The translations under genes and the position numbers were made by a program. Of a stretch of 64,000 bases of DNA, positions 12,475-24,200 are shown piece after piece. The stretch's first letter is position 1, and the number at the start of each line of letters is the position of its first letter. This DNA is from Lutraria lutraria. Taxonomy: Eukaryota; Mollusca; Bivalvia; Venerida; Mactridae. The notes beneath the pieces are model-generated. The model did not search any database. It had not been told where the DNA came from and worked only from the letters and a program-made list of their open reading frames with translations. The stretch spans positions 6,644,001 to 6,708,000 of the forward strand of contig OZ026845.1 in the NCBI GenBank assembly GCA_964023205.1, written 5' to 3'.

Positions 12475-12930
12475 TGTGCTAGCGTCCTCCTTGTTCTATA
12501 AATATGTTGTCCTTGGTTGGATTTTAAAAATAATTGGCGGAAATGTTCATAAATACAAGGCAATGTGTCCCGTGAAGACCAAGTTCCCTACCTCCAATGT
12601 CAAGGTCACACATATTAGAGGTAAAATATTGGTCCATGAGTTATTTTTCGTTTCTTCTTTGATACTTAGTATTGATAGTTTTCGAAGAAACTTGGCAAAA
12701 TATTCACCATTGTGTGGCGATGAGTCATTCGAAAGACAAAGTGCGATACCTCTAAGGTCAAGGTCACACATGTGACGGTGTGTCATGCCTGAGACAAAGG
12801 GTAAAACTGCCTCTCAAAAGAAAACAAGTTTGCATCTTTGATTAAAAGCCAATACCATCATACCTCAGATTTTAAACATTCCCTGTCACAGCGGCGTGTA
12901 GGGGTATTCGTCACTCCTGTGACAAAGCTC
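12475..12930 (+). repeat. AAGGTCA-motif interspersed repeat
   Basis: Two related halves each carry an AAACTTGGCAAAATATTCA or ATGTTCATAAAT-like block, ATGTGTCCC/GATGAGTCA, and AAGGTCAAGGTCACACATnTnA (about 12598-12615 and 12752-12770). The right end reads GGGGTATTCGTCACTCCTGTGAC followed by AGCTCTAG. I recall very similar repeats, with the same terminal sequence, as highly abundant in bivalve genomes. The overlapping 80-99 codon frames on both strands are by-products of the repeat, not genes. Confidence 0.65.
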
Positions 12931-13077
12931 TAGTTTTCTATGCAACCATTTTCATATAAATACACTTTACATGCTCTGATCAACGAGTACATGTATGGCT
13001 ATTTTTGCAGTTTCATCATTTAGCTTGAAAACAAAAACATCATTAACAACAACAAATTTTCTATCTATAACACATCA

Positions 13078-13278
13078 GAAATCAACATTATCAATATTAT
13101 AACCATCGGCATCTTCAGTATCATTATCAATGATGTCATCAATGTCCTTAGATGAATCATCAAAACAAACACCGGCAATTGCGTAATTATCGTCACTCTC
13201 ATTATCATTCCCATATGAATATTTGAAAAAGTAATCATTGACACAAACTATTGATACAAAACAGGTTGTAACGTACAA
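13078..13278 (-). pseudogene. Acidic reading frame, possible terminal-exon relic
   Basis: The 67-codon minus-strand frame ends in an Asp-rich tail (DNDTEDADGYNIDNVDF, stop). A shorter related tail is found in A1 at about 19920-20020 (GDNCVVHENAYEGADIDDIN, stop). In A2 the tail persists with an in-frame 3-nt loss, but a 2-nt deletion upstream breaks the frame. All copies share an ATAG just upstream that could act as a splice acceptor. No other exons, domain or homology are recognised. Random open frame remains the main alternative. Confidence 0.25.
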
Positions 13279-13930
13279 AACACTCTGAACGGAACAAGCG
13301 CTTTAGGACTTATCGTGATTTAAAAATAAACATACCAGTAAAAACACAATACACTAATGTTGTTTGCAATCATCTAAGCTTGTGTAAGACGAGGATGAGT
13401 ATTTATATGGGTAAGCACTTTGGGAGTACCCACTTGACAAACTGATCGCCGTACAAAACTAAAGACGATGTTTAGAATCGACGATTAGCCCGTAAACAAA
13501 ATACAAAGAGGAATTGCGCAGTGTATAGACATGTTACAAGCTATTTCAGTAACCGCTGTAACCAAGTTGTTTAATTGTTCATCAGGAAGACTTAGTAGAT
13601 TTATCGATATACCGTTATCACATATACATGGTCTACAAGCCACACAGGTGCTCTTACGATTTACTACAATACTAACAACACATTAATCACGAGGAACAGC
13701 TGTTCCTGAAGAAAACTTGCTACTGTTACTTATCAGTATGAGAATTATACTTAAAATCTACACAACCACAGCAACAGGAGAATATAAAAAAGGTTAAATC
13801 ATTCCTGTGACGTCATCCTTTTGTTCTCACTGTCCAATATTTTTACGGATGGACAACTCTCAATGGGCATCCGTCCGTTATTTTTGTAATATTGGAGTGT
13901 AGTCGACATATTGGACTGCTACTCAAATTT

Positions 13931-14160
13931 GGACACTGAGAACCTGAAATGTTATCCAGGTAACAACAATAGGCCCAAAAAACGTAATCCGAGCCTCGTT
14001 CATAGACCGCTGTGTATATATATATATATATATACATTATATATTAATATTATATACATGTACATATACAGCGGTCTATGAACGAGGCTCGGGTAATAAT
14101 TTTTGGGGCCTACTGTTACTTTATGGATAAAATTCAAGGTCCCGGTGCTGAAAACGACGC
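13931..14160. repeat. Foldback with (TA)n loop
   Basis: Arms of about 100 bp face each other across a TA-rich loop (14013-14068). The best-conserved part is CGAGCCTCGTTCATAGACCG (13990-14009) against CGGTCTATGAACGAGGCTCG (14071-14090). Imperfect pairing continues outward through TAGGCCCAAAAA and TTATCC to AACCTGAA. Likely a MITE or foldback element; no coding content. Confidence 0.75.
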
Positions 14161-14298
14161 ATGCGTAAGATTTTCGAATGCTTTAATGATTCGAAAATAA
14201 ATTTATCTCCTTATCCAAGTCTTGTTTTAATTAAGATTTTAACGAAAATGAAGCAGTACTGTATTACTCGTATTTACTAATTGGCTGTAATATCAACA

Positions 14299-14369
14299 GC
14301 CCGATTAGCTCAGTTGGTAGAGCATCTCACATGCTAGAAGGAGGACGCGGGTTCGAGCACCGCATCATG
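14299..14369 (+). repeat. tRNA-like sequence (SINE head or tRNA pseudogene)
   Basis: The D-arm and box A are excellent (TTAGCTCAGTTGGTAGAGC), and box B is partly kept (GCGGGTTCGAGCACCGC). The first seven bases do not pair with the 3' end, the anticodon arm is unclear, and the T-stem carries a mismatch. It is therefore not a functional tRNA. Probably a SINE head or retro-pseudogene. Confidence 0.55.
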
Positions 14370-14842
14370 TACATTATTTTCCTCCAATTACAAATATTAA
14401 ATATATTAAGAAACATAGCATCAATTGAGTAAATTTTATAACATTCAATATACACACATTTTTCAATACAATCCATACCTTGAAAATTAAGCATTTGATA
14501 TTACAAATCAAATCAAACAAAGTATTACACGGAAATCCCACATTATTCACACAATCTTCCACATTGCACTGTTTTACAAACCATTTAGAATTTTAAATGA
14601 AAGGCCATCCCAATGGTCTGAATCGGTGCAAACAGGTTTTGATTAAAATGTACATTTCTCGTGCTACCCGAGCAGTGTGATTGAAAGGGTGTTGATTTAA
14701 AGGTATCCGTCGTGTAGGCTTTTAAACAGTTAAATTCACACGCAATTTTATCTACTTATGCAAAAAAATGAATCCCAACTACTTGTTCAAAGCCAATAAC
14801 CTTCTTTAATGACTTTTAGTGAGCAATTTCGTTTTAGTGTAG

Positions 14843-14890
14843 CCAAGGACTTATATACATGTATATTTATGTATGTATATAAGTCCTTGG
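14843..14890. repeat. Hairpin with perfect 18-bp arms
   Basis: CCAAGGACTTATATACAT (14843-14860) pairs perfectly with ATGTATATAAGTCCTTGG (14873-14890) around a 12-base loop, with TGTAG-type sequence flanking both sides. MITE-like foldback. Confidence 0.8.
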
Positions 14891-15039
14891 TGTAGCATAA
14901 AAAATAGGAAGCAAAATCAATAAGAATGACTTGATTTTGATTAGGAAATAGAATGAGTAATTCGACGAGGTACATTTAAAAATTATAAATTGTCACGGTC
15001 AATGAATTGTGTAAATCCTTTCGAAATGATTTAAGTTAC

Positions 15040-15145
15040 ATATAAACCTCAAACTGTCCATTATGTAAAATATTGGAGTGTCTTCGGCGCTACGCGCCTC
15101 AAACACTCCAATATTTTACATAATGGACAGTTTTCGGCTTATATC
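15040..15145. repeat. Large perfect cruciform
   Basis: Two perfect 31-bp arms (15051-15081 and 15103-15133) contain GTCCATTATG and TATTGGAGTGT. They enclose a 21-base loop with its own GGCGC-TAC-GCGCC hairpin. Pairing continues less perfectly about 12 bases outward. The perfect arms suggest a recent origin or gene-conversion-like maintenance. Confidence 0.9.
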
Positions 15146-15854
15146 TATCACGTAAAAACTATCAGCAAAAAAATCATACTTAAAGAAAAACAAACAATTA
15201 GAAGAATATCCGAAAACAAATGTCAAGTACCCTTCGTACAAGCATACTATTGGCGTATTACACAAACAAAACTGTTGAAAGGATCTGGGAGTGACATACT
15301 CAGTCACATGATTTGAATAAAAACATTTGTAGTGTTCAGACATAGATATATCAGTTGTGAGTAATTATATCAGTAACAGGGTAATTGCCATATTCAGAAC
15401 TCAATTTTCAACAAAAAACTAATGATATCAAAATAGATTATATACTAAATAAAACTAATTTTATTATGGAAGTCGAACAATACACTTCATTACGCATGTC
15501 ATAGTAAATTAAACCAAGCATGAAAGTAAGAAATCACCTTGTTTCGTTCTTCGTTGATATACTTTTATATATTGTTTAATGGTTTGTTATAAATTACCAC
15601 ATTATGAACAAGGAAAACACTTTTCAACATAAAGAGTTTTCATGATCTCATGATAAATACAAAACGGGAACTATATGAACAGTAAACATTGTTTGATTTT
15701 ATTGGCCTGGTGTTTATTTGCATTCATGACAACTTCATTTCATATTGGGCCTGTGTGAGTGTTTTTTTATCATGAATGTATCGTACGACTCTTATGAAAG
15801 TAATTTCGTTATCATTATTACACAATGCAAAACTCAGAGATCCGTATATGTATC

Positions 15855-16064
15855 GCTGGTATTAAACTTTATCAGGAAGTGGCTGATTTGATAAAATCAC
15901 GAAGTACATCAGCTGGTATTAAATTTTACAGAATACCACATTTGTGTAATGATTTAGTTCATTCATGGATCAAGCAGCTAGTACTGTAAAACTAGAACGA
16001 GCATTATACACACAAGACAATATGGAAATAACTATATTTGTAGTTGGTATTATACTTTATCATA
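15855..16064 (+). repeat. Three spaced short repeats
   Basis: GCTGGTATTAAACTTTATCA (15855), GCTGGTATTAAATTTTACA (15912) and GTTGGTATTATACTTTATCA (16043) are near-identical and irregularly spaced (57 and 131 bases). The segments between them do not match clearly. Confidence 0.6.
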
Positions 16065-16519
16065 ACTGACATGTTGTTTAGCAAACGCATGCAGTATATA
16101 CTTTCATTTTAGATACAATGAAGGAAAACGAGAATCCCACTACTCAATATTTACATCAGACTAACATGTCTAGACATTTATCTTTAGTGATATGTTATGC
16201 CTTTACTAAACCTATCGTTAATGCGTCTGTAATTTGAATTTAATGGTTGAACTAGCGACAAGTGTCAATTATGTAACTACATTTAGTATGTCAAACTTCA
16301 GTCTGTGAATGCAAATACGGATGATCGATATGTCTTTATTTTTTATGCTTACAAAAAAAGAAAAACGTTGCCATGGTATAAATAAAACTTTTATATTTAC
16401 TTCCATGACCAGGGTAAGGGTTTGATGGATGTCTACAATACCATATAATATGATGCCATAAGATGGTAACATGATAGTAATCTATACAACAAAAGATAAT
16501 ATGCATAGGTACTGTCTAA

Positions 16520-16585
16520 ATTGATTGAATAACGTGCTTGACTACCAATCGTAAGGTCGTGGATTCGAATCTCGACACTCCCCTT
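16520..16585 (+). repeat. tRNA-like 3' half (SINE fragment)
   Basis: GTGCTTGACTACCAATCGTAAGG followed by GTCGTGGATTCGAATCTCGAC resembles the anticodon arm, variable loop and T-arm of a tRNA, with a good box B (GGATTCGAATCTC). Box A upstream is not recognisable. Probably a truncated tRNA-derived SINE. Confidence 0.5.
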
Positions 16586-17976
16586 CCATATTTCGGGACG
16601 TTTTTTCCGTGTCCTATTCCAAACTACCGAGCCAGGACTATAGTAAGAAAATCACAGAAAACTGAACAATTCTTCACACAAGGCACGATAAAAAACTATT
16701 CGAAATAAGAATAGGGACATACACGTAATTCCTGGTTCTTTTGTATATTCTATCCCCTCTCTCTGGGGCTACTATAAAAGCACCATATCTGTCGAATGGG
16801 TTGTTAAACAACAAATAACTTACTTGATTTGGAAAAATTGAAATGCTAATTTGTGTCAAGAATAACATGTACATAATTATTATTGACCGTTTAAGTGCAT
16901 TATCATCTAACCATTTGTTATATCCTCAAACGCGTTTTATATATCATAGTAATACTTATAATCACGCATACAGGACACGCTCTTTACATAATTATAACTG
17001 TTACGGTGCGCACATGTCACAATACCCGCGTTGACCTAACCCAGCATTAAAATATATTCAGTGATTAAATTGTGTATGTTCTTCAAAACCCTGACGTGGA
17101 ATAAGTGAAACAAGAAACAGACAAAAAAATCCGATGTCTGAAATGTAGGTATTAGTATCAATAAGATGGAATCATGAGATGTTACCTGGCATGTTCTGAA
17201 AAGGATATTGGTATTGCAATTGTGATAATATGATATCTAAGCATTGTCAGCTGTCAGGTAAGTGCCAAGTAAATTCTGAACGTAGACAGACATTTTGTTA
17301 ACAATCTAAGTGGGCAGCCAAATCACCCAGACAAACTTTATTTTTTGTAGTAACTACTTAATCGCTTCTTAGGTAATACTGATCTCAATACTAGTATGTC
17401 AGTTGTGCTCTATAACAAGCCTTGGTTGAACGTAGTTGCAGGTTTTATTTTCGTATTCATCGTATTCAAATAATTTGAACATTGCTTTGGAACTAAAACT
17501 AATAAGTGAGATAATCCGGCAGTAAGTATTTATTAGCTCCCCGATATCTTTCAATATGTTTTCCTGATTTTGTTAACGTTTACAATTATTTTGTTATTTT
17601 TCTTTTCAAATAGTTCAAAATCAATTGCATTTGTATTTACGTTGGCTGTAACGATACCTGCTTATTTGCATTTCGTAAGAGCATGTTTTAGTATATTTTA
17701 TATAAAATATGAGCTGCTTCATGTATTTTAATACGTGCGATATAGAAAAACAATAAGCCCAATTGGTGTTATGTAAGTATGAGTTTGAAAGAGAATATTG
17801 CAAAATAATATATAGAAATATATCTTAAAGTTTTAGATAGTCTGACATGTTTGGCACTGTATCATAAATTGCAAAATATTTTGACATACATAAACATGTC
17901 TAATAAACTGTCCAGAGATACCAAATTTGAACTCATTGTCCAGCAATTTGGGTAAAAAATATATTGTTCAATTTTT

Positions 17977-18145
17977 TGGTCAGCAATGTTATTGTATACA
18001 TAATAGATCCCATTTGTAAATGCTTAGGTATCACGAAAACTATTGTAATAAGCTATAAAACATACTAAATATCACTGTCCTCTGTGGCCCAGTTGGTAAA
18101 TGATAAGGTTAGTGTATCTTGAGGACATCTGATGTTGGACATCTT
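17977..18145 (+). repeat. A1-specific segment with tRNA-like head
   Basis: Absent from A2, where the flanks join through a T-run (near 26190-26198). It includes CTCTGTGGCCCAGTTGGTAAATG (about 18079-18101), a box-A-like tRNA head, and a weak 3' half. It may be a SINE inserted into A1, or a deletion from A2 at the T-run. No clear target duplication was found. Confidence 0.45.
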
Positions 18146-18584
18146 TTATTTATTTTCAACTTTATTCATTTATTTTATAAAAGTGAACTTTATATCAAAT
18201 CGAAAAGAAAATAATGTTTAAAGTGTTTTGTTTTATTTAAATTGTTCCATGAAATTAACAAAAATATAACAACCTCACATCGGTAATTAGCATTTAATAT
18301 ATATTAAGTTAATTGTGGAGTAATTATATATATAATATGTAGAAACCGGTTTAGGTGTTTAGTATATTATAGTATTCCAAATTACTTTTGTAATCGTGAT
18401 GCCATGCAATAAAATGTATAAATGAAATACTGAAATTGAGAAATACACCAGAGAACAATTTTTTTCATTCCCTTTTCTTTTTTTGAAATATAAAAATGTA
18501 TTATTCAGCGTGTATACATACACGTAACAACAATAAATATATTATAAAAACATGTTTATAATGATTTAAAAAGAAAGTGCTATT

Positions 18585-18680
18585 GACTGAGTTCGAACCA
18601 TTCACATCTGCTTCAATTTGTAATTATGACATGTATGTACATGCTGCCTTATCCAATACACCATGAATCTGGTTCAGGTG
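18585..18680 (-). repeat. tRNA-derived SINE head in A1
   Basis: On the minus strand, TGGTGTATTGGATAAGGC (box A, about 18645-18663) is followed by TGGTTCGAACTCAG (box B, 18587-18600). Spacing is close to that of a tRNA with a long anticodon region. The body would extend to lower coordinates into AT-rich sequence. The same element is in A2 at 26640-26730, so it predates the duplication. Confidence 0.65.
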
Positions 18681-20375
18681 AAATATAAACTGTGTTGTGT
18701 ATTCCTTTTTTTTCACACCTATTTCATAAATGTAAGAATATACATCAGTTCAATAAAATAGCAATGGGTATTAAAGACATGTGTAAGCATGTTTTTGCCT
18801 TAAACTTTTTACATCTTAAGCAACAGTTAAATTAAAAAGAACAACATAACAAATACTAAACATTATTAAATTAAAGTACATTATAATGTTAGGAATAACA
18901 ATAATCATCTATGAGTTTCAAATTAGCTGGATAATTAGAATATTCTGTTTACTACGCATTTAGGTTCAAACATAAACAAAATCACAAACGGTACAGGTGG
19001 AATCCAAACAACGAATAATAGTGTTAGTGAATGGTTTTAAAACACGTTAATTTCTAAGAGCCTGTAAGAAAATATTTTGTGAAAAATATCGCACATGATT
19101 TAACTTATAATGAGCGTTTGTATACATTCTTGTTTAATTAAGAATCTCAGACACATTTCTGTATTCTAGGCCAATTGAATCTATGTGTATTCTGACCCAC
19201 TTCCTACTCCTCCGTACTAAATACTAGTATTTTCCGTAAGTTACATCTCAAGGAAGGAACGGCCAAATGAGATCAGATATGGGTCTCTTCTGTACCATTT
19301 TGGGGGTACATTCAAATGTCACAAACTTGCGAGGTCTTTAGTACACTGACAGTAATACTAATTTTAAGGCATATTGTGGCTTTAAGACAATGAAAGTCAA
19401 AATAAAATGTACAATACGACTCGCAATCTGAAAATAATATGAAATCATTTTCTTCATATCTAGAGCTACGAAATCACATTTTTGAAGTTTTGATATTCAT
19501 TCAGAATCCTAAAATTCGGTAGCAAAGAATGAGGCATACGATGCATTTAGTTATTACCTATGTTGAAAATTTCATACAATAAGTAAAATCCATGATAGAT
19601 TTAACTTAAAATTCAACTTCATCACCGAAATCCCCGAGACGGCAAATTGAACTCATATAAATTCCAAATTTCAAATAAGGATTCGCTGAATTTAAAGAAA
19701 CGATTTTTTAAATCGCAAGTTATCTAGTAGTACCATGAATTCGGTTCGGAATGTACAACTCTAGTAATTGGCTAGTTAGTTCTCATAATTTATTTTAGCT
19801 TCACTTCTTTAGTTTCAAGTCTGTTTGCTTTAACCTTTGTGATTTTCTTCTTAATAAGAACTGCGAACTGCGTTCATACTTTATGCAACCTATGATTCTA
19901 ATCAAAGCAAAATTCTAATTGATATCGTCAATATCAGCACCTTCGTATGCATTTTCATGAACAACGCAATTATCACCATTGTTTTTAACGCCAGTACACA
20001 TATTATTATCATTAGTTGATCATTAAAAAAACAATTTCGAAATTAAAACTATGAATTCCAGTGAATACCTGGTACAAATCACTTCAACAGAAATAATTAA
20101 AGTGCGTTTTAATACTTTATTTTGTTATTAAACCTATTAGCATAAGGGTGGAGCATTAAAATAAGTAGTGTTAACATTACATGCATACCCCGTGTAAAGC
20201 AACATACCGCTCCAAGTGAATTATTTGAAATCGTAATATGCCTTTTAGCTAGATAAGAAATAGTGTAAAGTGAATTGCGGTTAACAGCTGTTTACACGGT
20301 ACTGTTCAGTTAGGATGATGTGATAGTGACGTTTCATTTTATGTGTACACAACATTTTACAACCATTGCATGAAC

Positions 20376-20851
20376 CATAGGCACTCGATTTCGTGATTTT
20401 TTATACGTTTACAGTCGTTATTTTTCAATTTCATACATCAAACAACTCGAAGCTGTCGAAAGAAAAATCTTCATTTTTTCCCTTATTAAGTGTATAAATA
20501 CTCCAAGGTAGTGAACTTGCCATCTTTACGATTGACGGGTAGTGACGAAAACAAGCGTGGGTCCCGGCTTTCCTTCTAATCTGCACATGCTTTCCGGGAA
20601 CCTTGCTTTCGTTGTAGTGTTCCCCAACTTTAAACGTTTTGACAGCTTTTACAAGGAAAGCCGGGACCCAGGCTTATTTTCATCACTACCGTCAAACGAA
20701 AAGATGGCGAGTTCACTACCTTGTAGTATTTTATACACTCAATAAGGGAAAAAATGGAGATTTTTCTTTCGACAGCTATGCGTTGTTTGATGAGTGAAAT
20801 TAAAAAATAACGTCTGTAAACGTATAAAAATCACGGAATCGAGTGCCTATG
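20376..20851. mobile_element. Foldback/MULE-like nonautonomous transposon in A1
   Basis: The 476-bp element has terminal inverted repeats of about 200 bp (20376-20575 and 20653-20851). The tips are perfect, CATAGGCACTCGATT inward from each end, and a loop of about 77 bp lies between. It is bracketed by the 8-bp direct repeat GCATGAAC (20368-20375 and 20852-20859). A2 has the empty site ACATGAAC near 32569-32576. Long inverted repeats with 8-9 bp target duplications are typical of Mutator-like elements, though the superfamily is not proven. No transposase; the 67-codon frame spanning it is an artefact. Confidence 0.9.
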
Positions 20852-21263
20852 GCATGAACGGGTAAAATGGGTTTATAAGAAACGAACATAGTATTGTAGT
20901 TTATTTGAAATTGTAGTTGTCATTTTGGCATAAGTATTTCGTACAAACTTATCTGAGGGCTAACTAGCTAAATGTGGCTGAAAATAGATCGACTTTTAAT
21001 AGCGAACCAATCGTAATTACCAGAATTCCGACAAAATGTATAAACAGACTATTCTTATGTTTACTACAGGTAAAAGATTTTCAAAAAAGATATGCCAAAC
21101 GATAAAAATTATAATAATATAAACACTTGATCTAGTATAATCCTTAAAAAACAAAGAAACAAAAAATATATAAAAATATGTAGAATTAGAAAAAAAATTG
21201 CAAAAAGATACTATCGCTGTTTCACACTGACATTTTCACAACAAATGTATCAACAGACAACAT

Positions 21264-21285
21264 CGTTACCAACTGTGCTACGCCG
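21264..21285 (-). repeat. tRNA-like box A in A1 (also in A2)
   Basis: The minus strand reads GGCGTAGCACAGTTGGTAACG, a good D-arm/box A match. It is repeated in A2 at about 33224-33245. A convincing box B was not found in the next 80 bases. A separate TGGTCGAGTCCAC box-B-like string lies at 21371-21388. SINE remnant, low certainty. Confidence 0.35.
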
Positions 21286-24200
21286 CCAGTTGACGTATTT
21301 ACCGAAATGTGTAAATTATATAGTCAGCTTACATGTCTACTGATAATTTGATAACGGGTTTACACTGTAAAAGTGGACTCGACCACTGCGTCACTCTACA
21401 GTTATCCTAACTGAGCAGTGCATGCTAATCTGGTACCCTATCAACTCACCTTCCGTACCCATGTAACAAAATATCCAACTGTACTGAAATGTAAAGGGGG
21501 GAAATGATACATTTCCTCGGTTTTGTATTAGAAGAACTGTACAAGATAAAAATCCTACCCTGGTCCAACTACAAATTCTACTTATCCCAAACCCATCAAA
21601 CACACAGGGACAAACAAAAACAGAACTTAAACACAATTTCCCGGAGGGTATCGCCCGGTTTTATTATTAACACGCAAATACTCAATGACATGCTTTTCCT
21701 TGGGCGACCTTTGCTCTCATATTTAGCTGCAATTGTTACATTTACAGAATGAATAAAACCAAGCAATGTGCATGTATATCAAGATGAATTACAAATAACG
21801 AGATTTCAGTCAGTGATATATTACACAATAATGTTTGAATAAAGCTCTAGGCGTAAAAAGAAAACCATAAACACTTACACGGATATCAATAAGTAGACAG
21901 TATAATGAACTCCATGGATATACGGTTTGCAAAATTTAACACAACAAAGATTAAAAACCTAGAACCCACCATCGAGAAAGTCATTGGCTATCACGATCGT
22001 AAAACCAACCAATCAAAACTTCACGACGGAGCAAAATGAATATACGTATTTCGAAATTTTCAGAAAACGCTTGGCAGCACACTCCTTGGCTTATGAACAT
22101 AACTATAACCGTTCGATCATAATTTTAGGGTCAATGTTTTGAGACTCAAAATAAATATAACTCTATTCTTACGAATCCAATTGCAAACATTTTTTTAACT
22201 CTTTTGACAAATACACAAAAGTGGACCGACTTTGCTTTTTTAACATAAATTTGGTCCGTCTTTATATATTATTTTTTATCTTGTTGATTAAAGTTCATCT
22301 GGCTGCATTTATCACGCCAAACTTCCCTTTAAGTTCTAGCTGGAATTACTTCAGATTAGCTGAAAAACTGTTGTAAATTTTCCAATCGACGTAATATTTC
22401 TTCATGATGTGTGGTGTATATAAACGAAACCATTAATATGTTGAAAGTGATAAATCCATTTCAAATTCGTTTCTACCCATTTATTGAGATTACCTAAACT
22501 CATTGTCGTCAGAAATTCTGTAGACAAAAAATGAAATGAAATTAATATTTCTTTGAGATAAATGGAAGCATAGAACGTGTAGTTCATCCGAAAGAGCAGT
22601 TGAAGTAGAATTCAGTATAATCTTATTTAATTCTATATTTCATATTCACATTTGAGATATTAAAGCAATAATAATTCTGTTGCGCTTTTGTCGAAAATAG
22701 TTCTCTATCAGAATTTGAATAGAAGTTTAATTCTAGCGATAATTTCATATGCTATTGTAGAAACAGCGGCGTCTAACAGACGTGCTTCAAGACAACATGT
22801 TTTGATTCATTTAGACGTTTATTTACATTAAACACTTTCAATAATAATGAGTAGACCTTTTGGAATTGCACTCATTAATACTGTAGTATTTTAGCATTGT
22901 ATTTTCTGAAAACCTCTGCAAAATGTATGATACATATTTAACAACCACAATACTCGTAAATAGAAGACAATATTAAACTATGCATTGTCGAATGGTCAAT
23001 ATTGATTAGACAAAAGACAATATAGCACGACTTTGTCTCGATTGGGCTAAAATGATTAAGATCGGGAAAATCCAGTCCAATATACAAACATCACAAAACA
23101 TAAGACAACGCAGCGTACAGAGAACATGACCAAATAATTCATATGTTCTATGTTGAATGCTTAGCAATATGTTTTATCTATCACTCCCACTAGTGTACAA
23201 AACAATGTATTTGTATAATGTATAAATGGAAATTAAAGACATAGAAGAATAGCGATCTCTGTAATATTTTTGCTGACACTCCTCAGGGATGCATAGTGGA
23301 TATGAATAATGCATTTAAATGCGCCAATTAATTCAGTTTCAATGAATATTATGAGAACATTTAAATGAAAACCCGAATTTATATTTAATTTACCAACTGG
23401 ATTACAATACTTATACTTAGCAAAATTTACGACTCCCAACTGTAAGTTACTATTTAATGTTCAATTTGCATGCCTAACGCGTTTAAAAATGATATCGAAA
23501 TTATTAAATGCTAGGTACTTGAATTTTACCGCTTAGCTCTGAATATCATCATGCAAAGTAATATCTTCGGCGTCTAAGTGTTCTATAGTTTGTCTGCAGA
23601 CTTGGAAAACTAAGAAGGCCGTACAAAATAAGAACACATTATGTTATAGCACATAAAAATGTACATGCTCGATGGGCACGAAATTAATCATATATTTCAC
23701 TTCTGCTATATACATTATAGAGTTATCCTGGCTCACACCTCAAGTTTTACTACTGGGAATGGTTCGTTTAAACTTGAATATAGAACAAGACATTGTATCT
23801 GGAATAATTTTTGTAAAGGATATTTCCACAACAAAATGGAAACTATTGTGTTAATATCAAATGTCTGCTGGACGCCGAAATACAATTGCATACTAATAAC
23901 TTTAAATAAGAAGACGTCGTGGGATATCCAGTGGGCAACATCAACGTTACTTCTAAAAATGAGTCATTCAATACCATAAAAGATTATTATAATCTAAAAC
24001 AAATAACAATCCTGACTTGATCAATCAAGTTGACATTATTTTGCTAATAGTATATCGATATGTAAGCATTCCACTATAATGTTATTATGAAGATCACGCA
24101 CCACGTCGACTATTTAGACCAATAAAGTCACCAATTATTGTTTCTTGACATGCAGGCAAAATACATCTATTGTTCAATATTCGAGACTTTACAACTGTAT

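Larger units (their letters stand above)
13000..17100 (+). repeat. Probable diverged direct copy of A (A0)
   Basis: Patches align in the same orientation and order as A: 13078-13280 with 19915-20090 (shared minus-strand acidic tail and ATAG boundary), the CATTCATCAGGAAG patch near 13580 with 32370, about 16230-16280 with 22700-22750, and about 16920-16965 with 23470-23510 (CGCGTTTTA, ATCATAGTAATA). Intervening sequence is heavily interrupted by foldbacks and tRNA-like fragments. Support is much weaker than for rc-A and rc-B. Confidence 0.4.

Noticed and set aside
12476..12786. Overlapping 99- and 79-codon frames on opposite strands
   Set aside because: Both lie entirely within the AAGGTCA-motif interspersed repeat.
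14299..14369. Functional tRNA gene
   Set aside because: Box A is excellent but the acceptor stem does not pair and the T-stem is mismatched.
20542..20745. 67-codon frame
   Set aside because: It spans the loop and arms of the foldback element and has no relation to a transposase.
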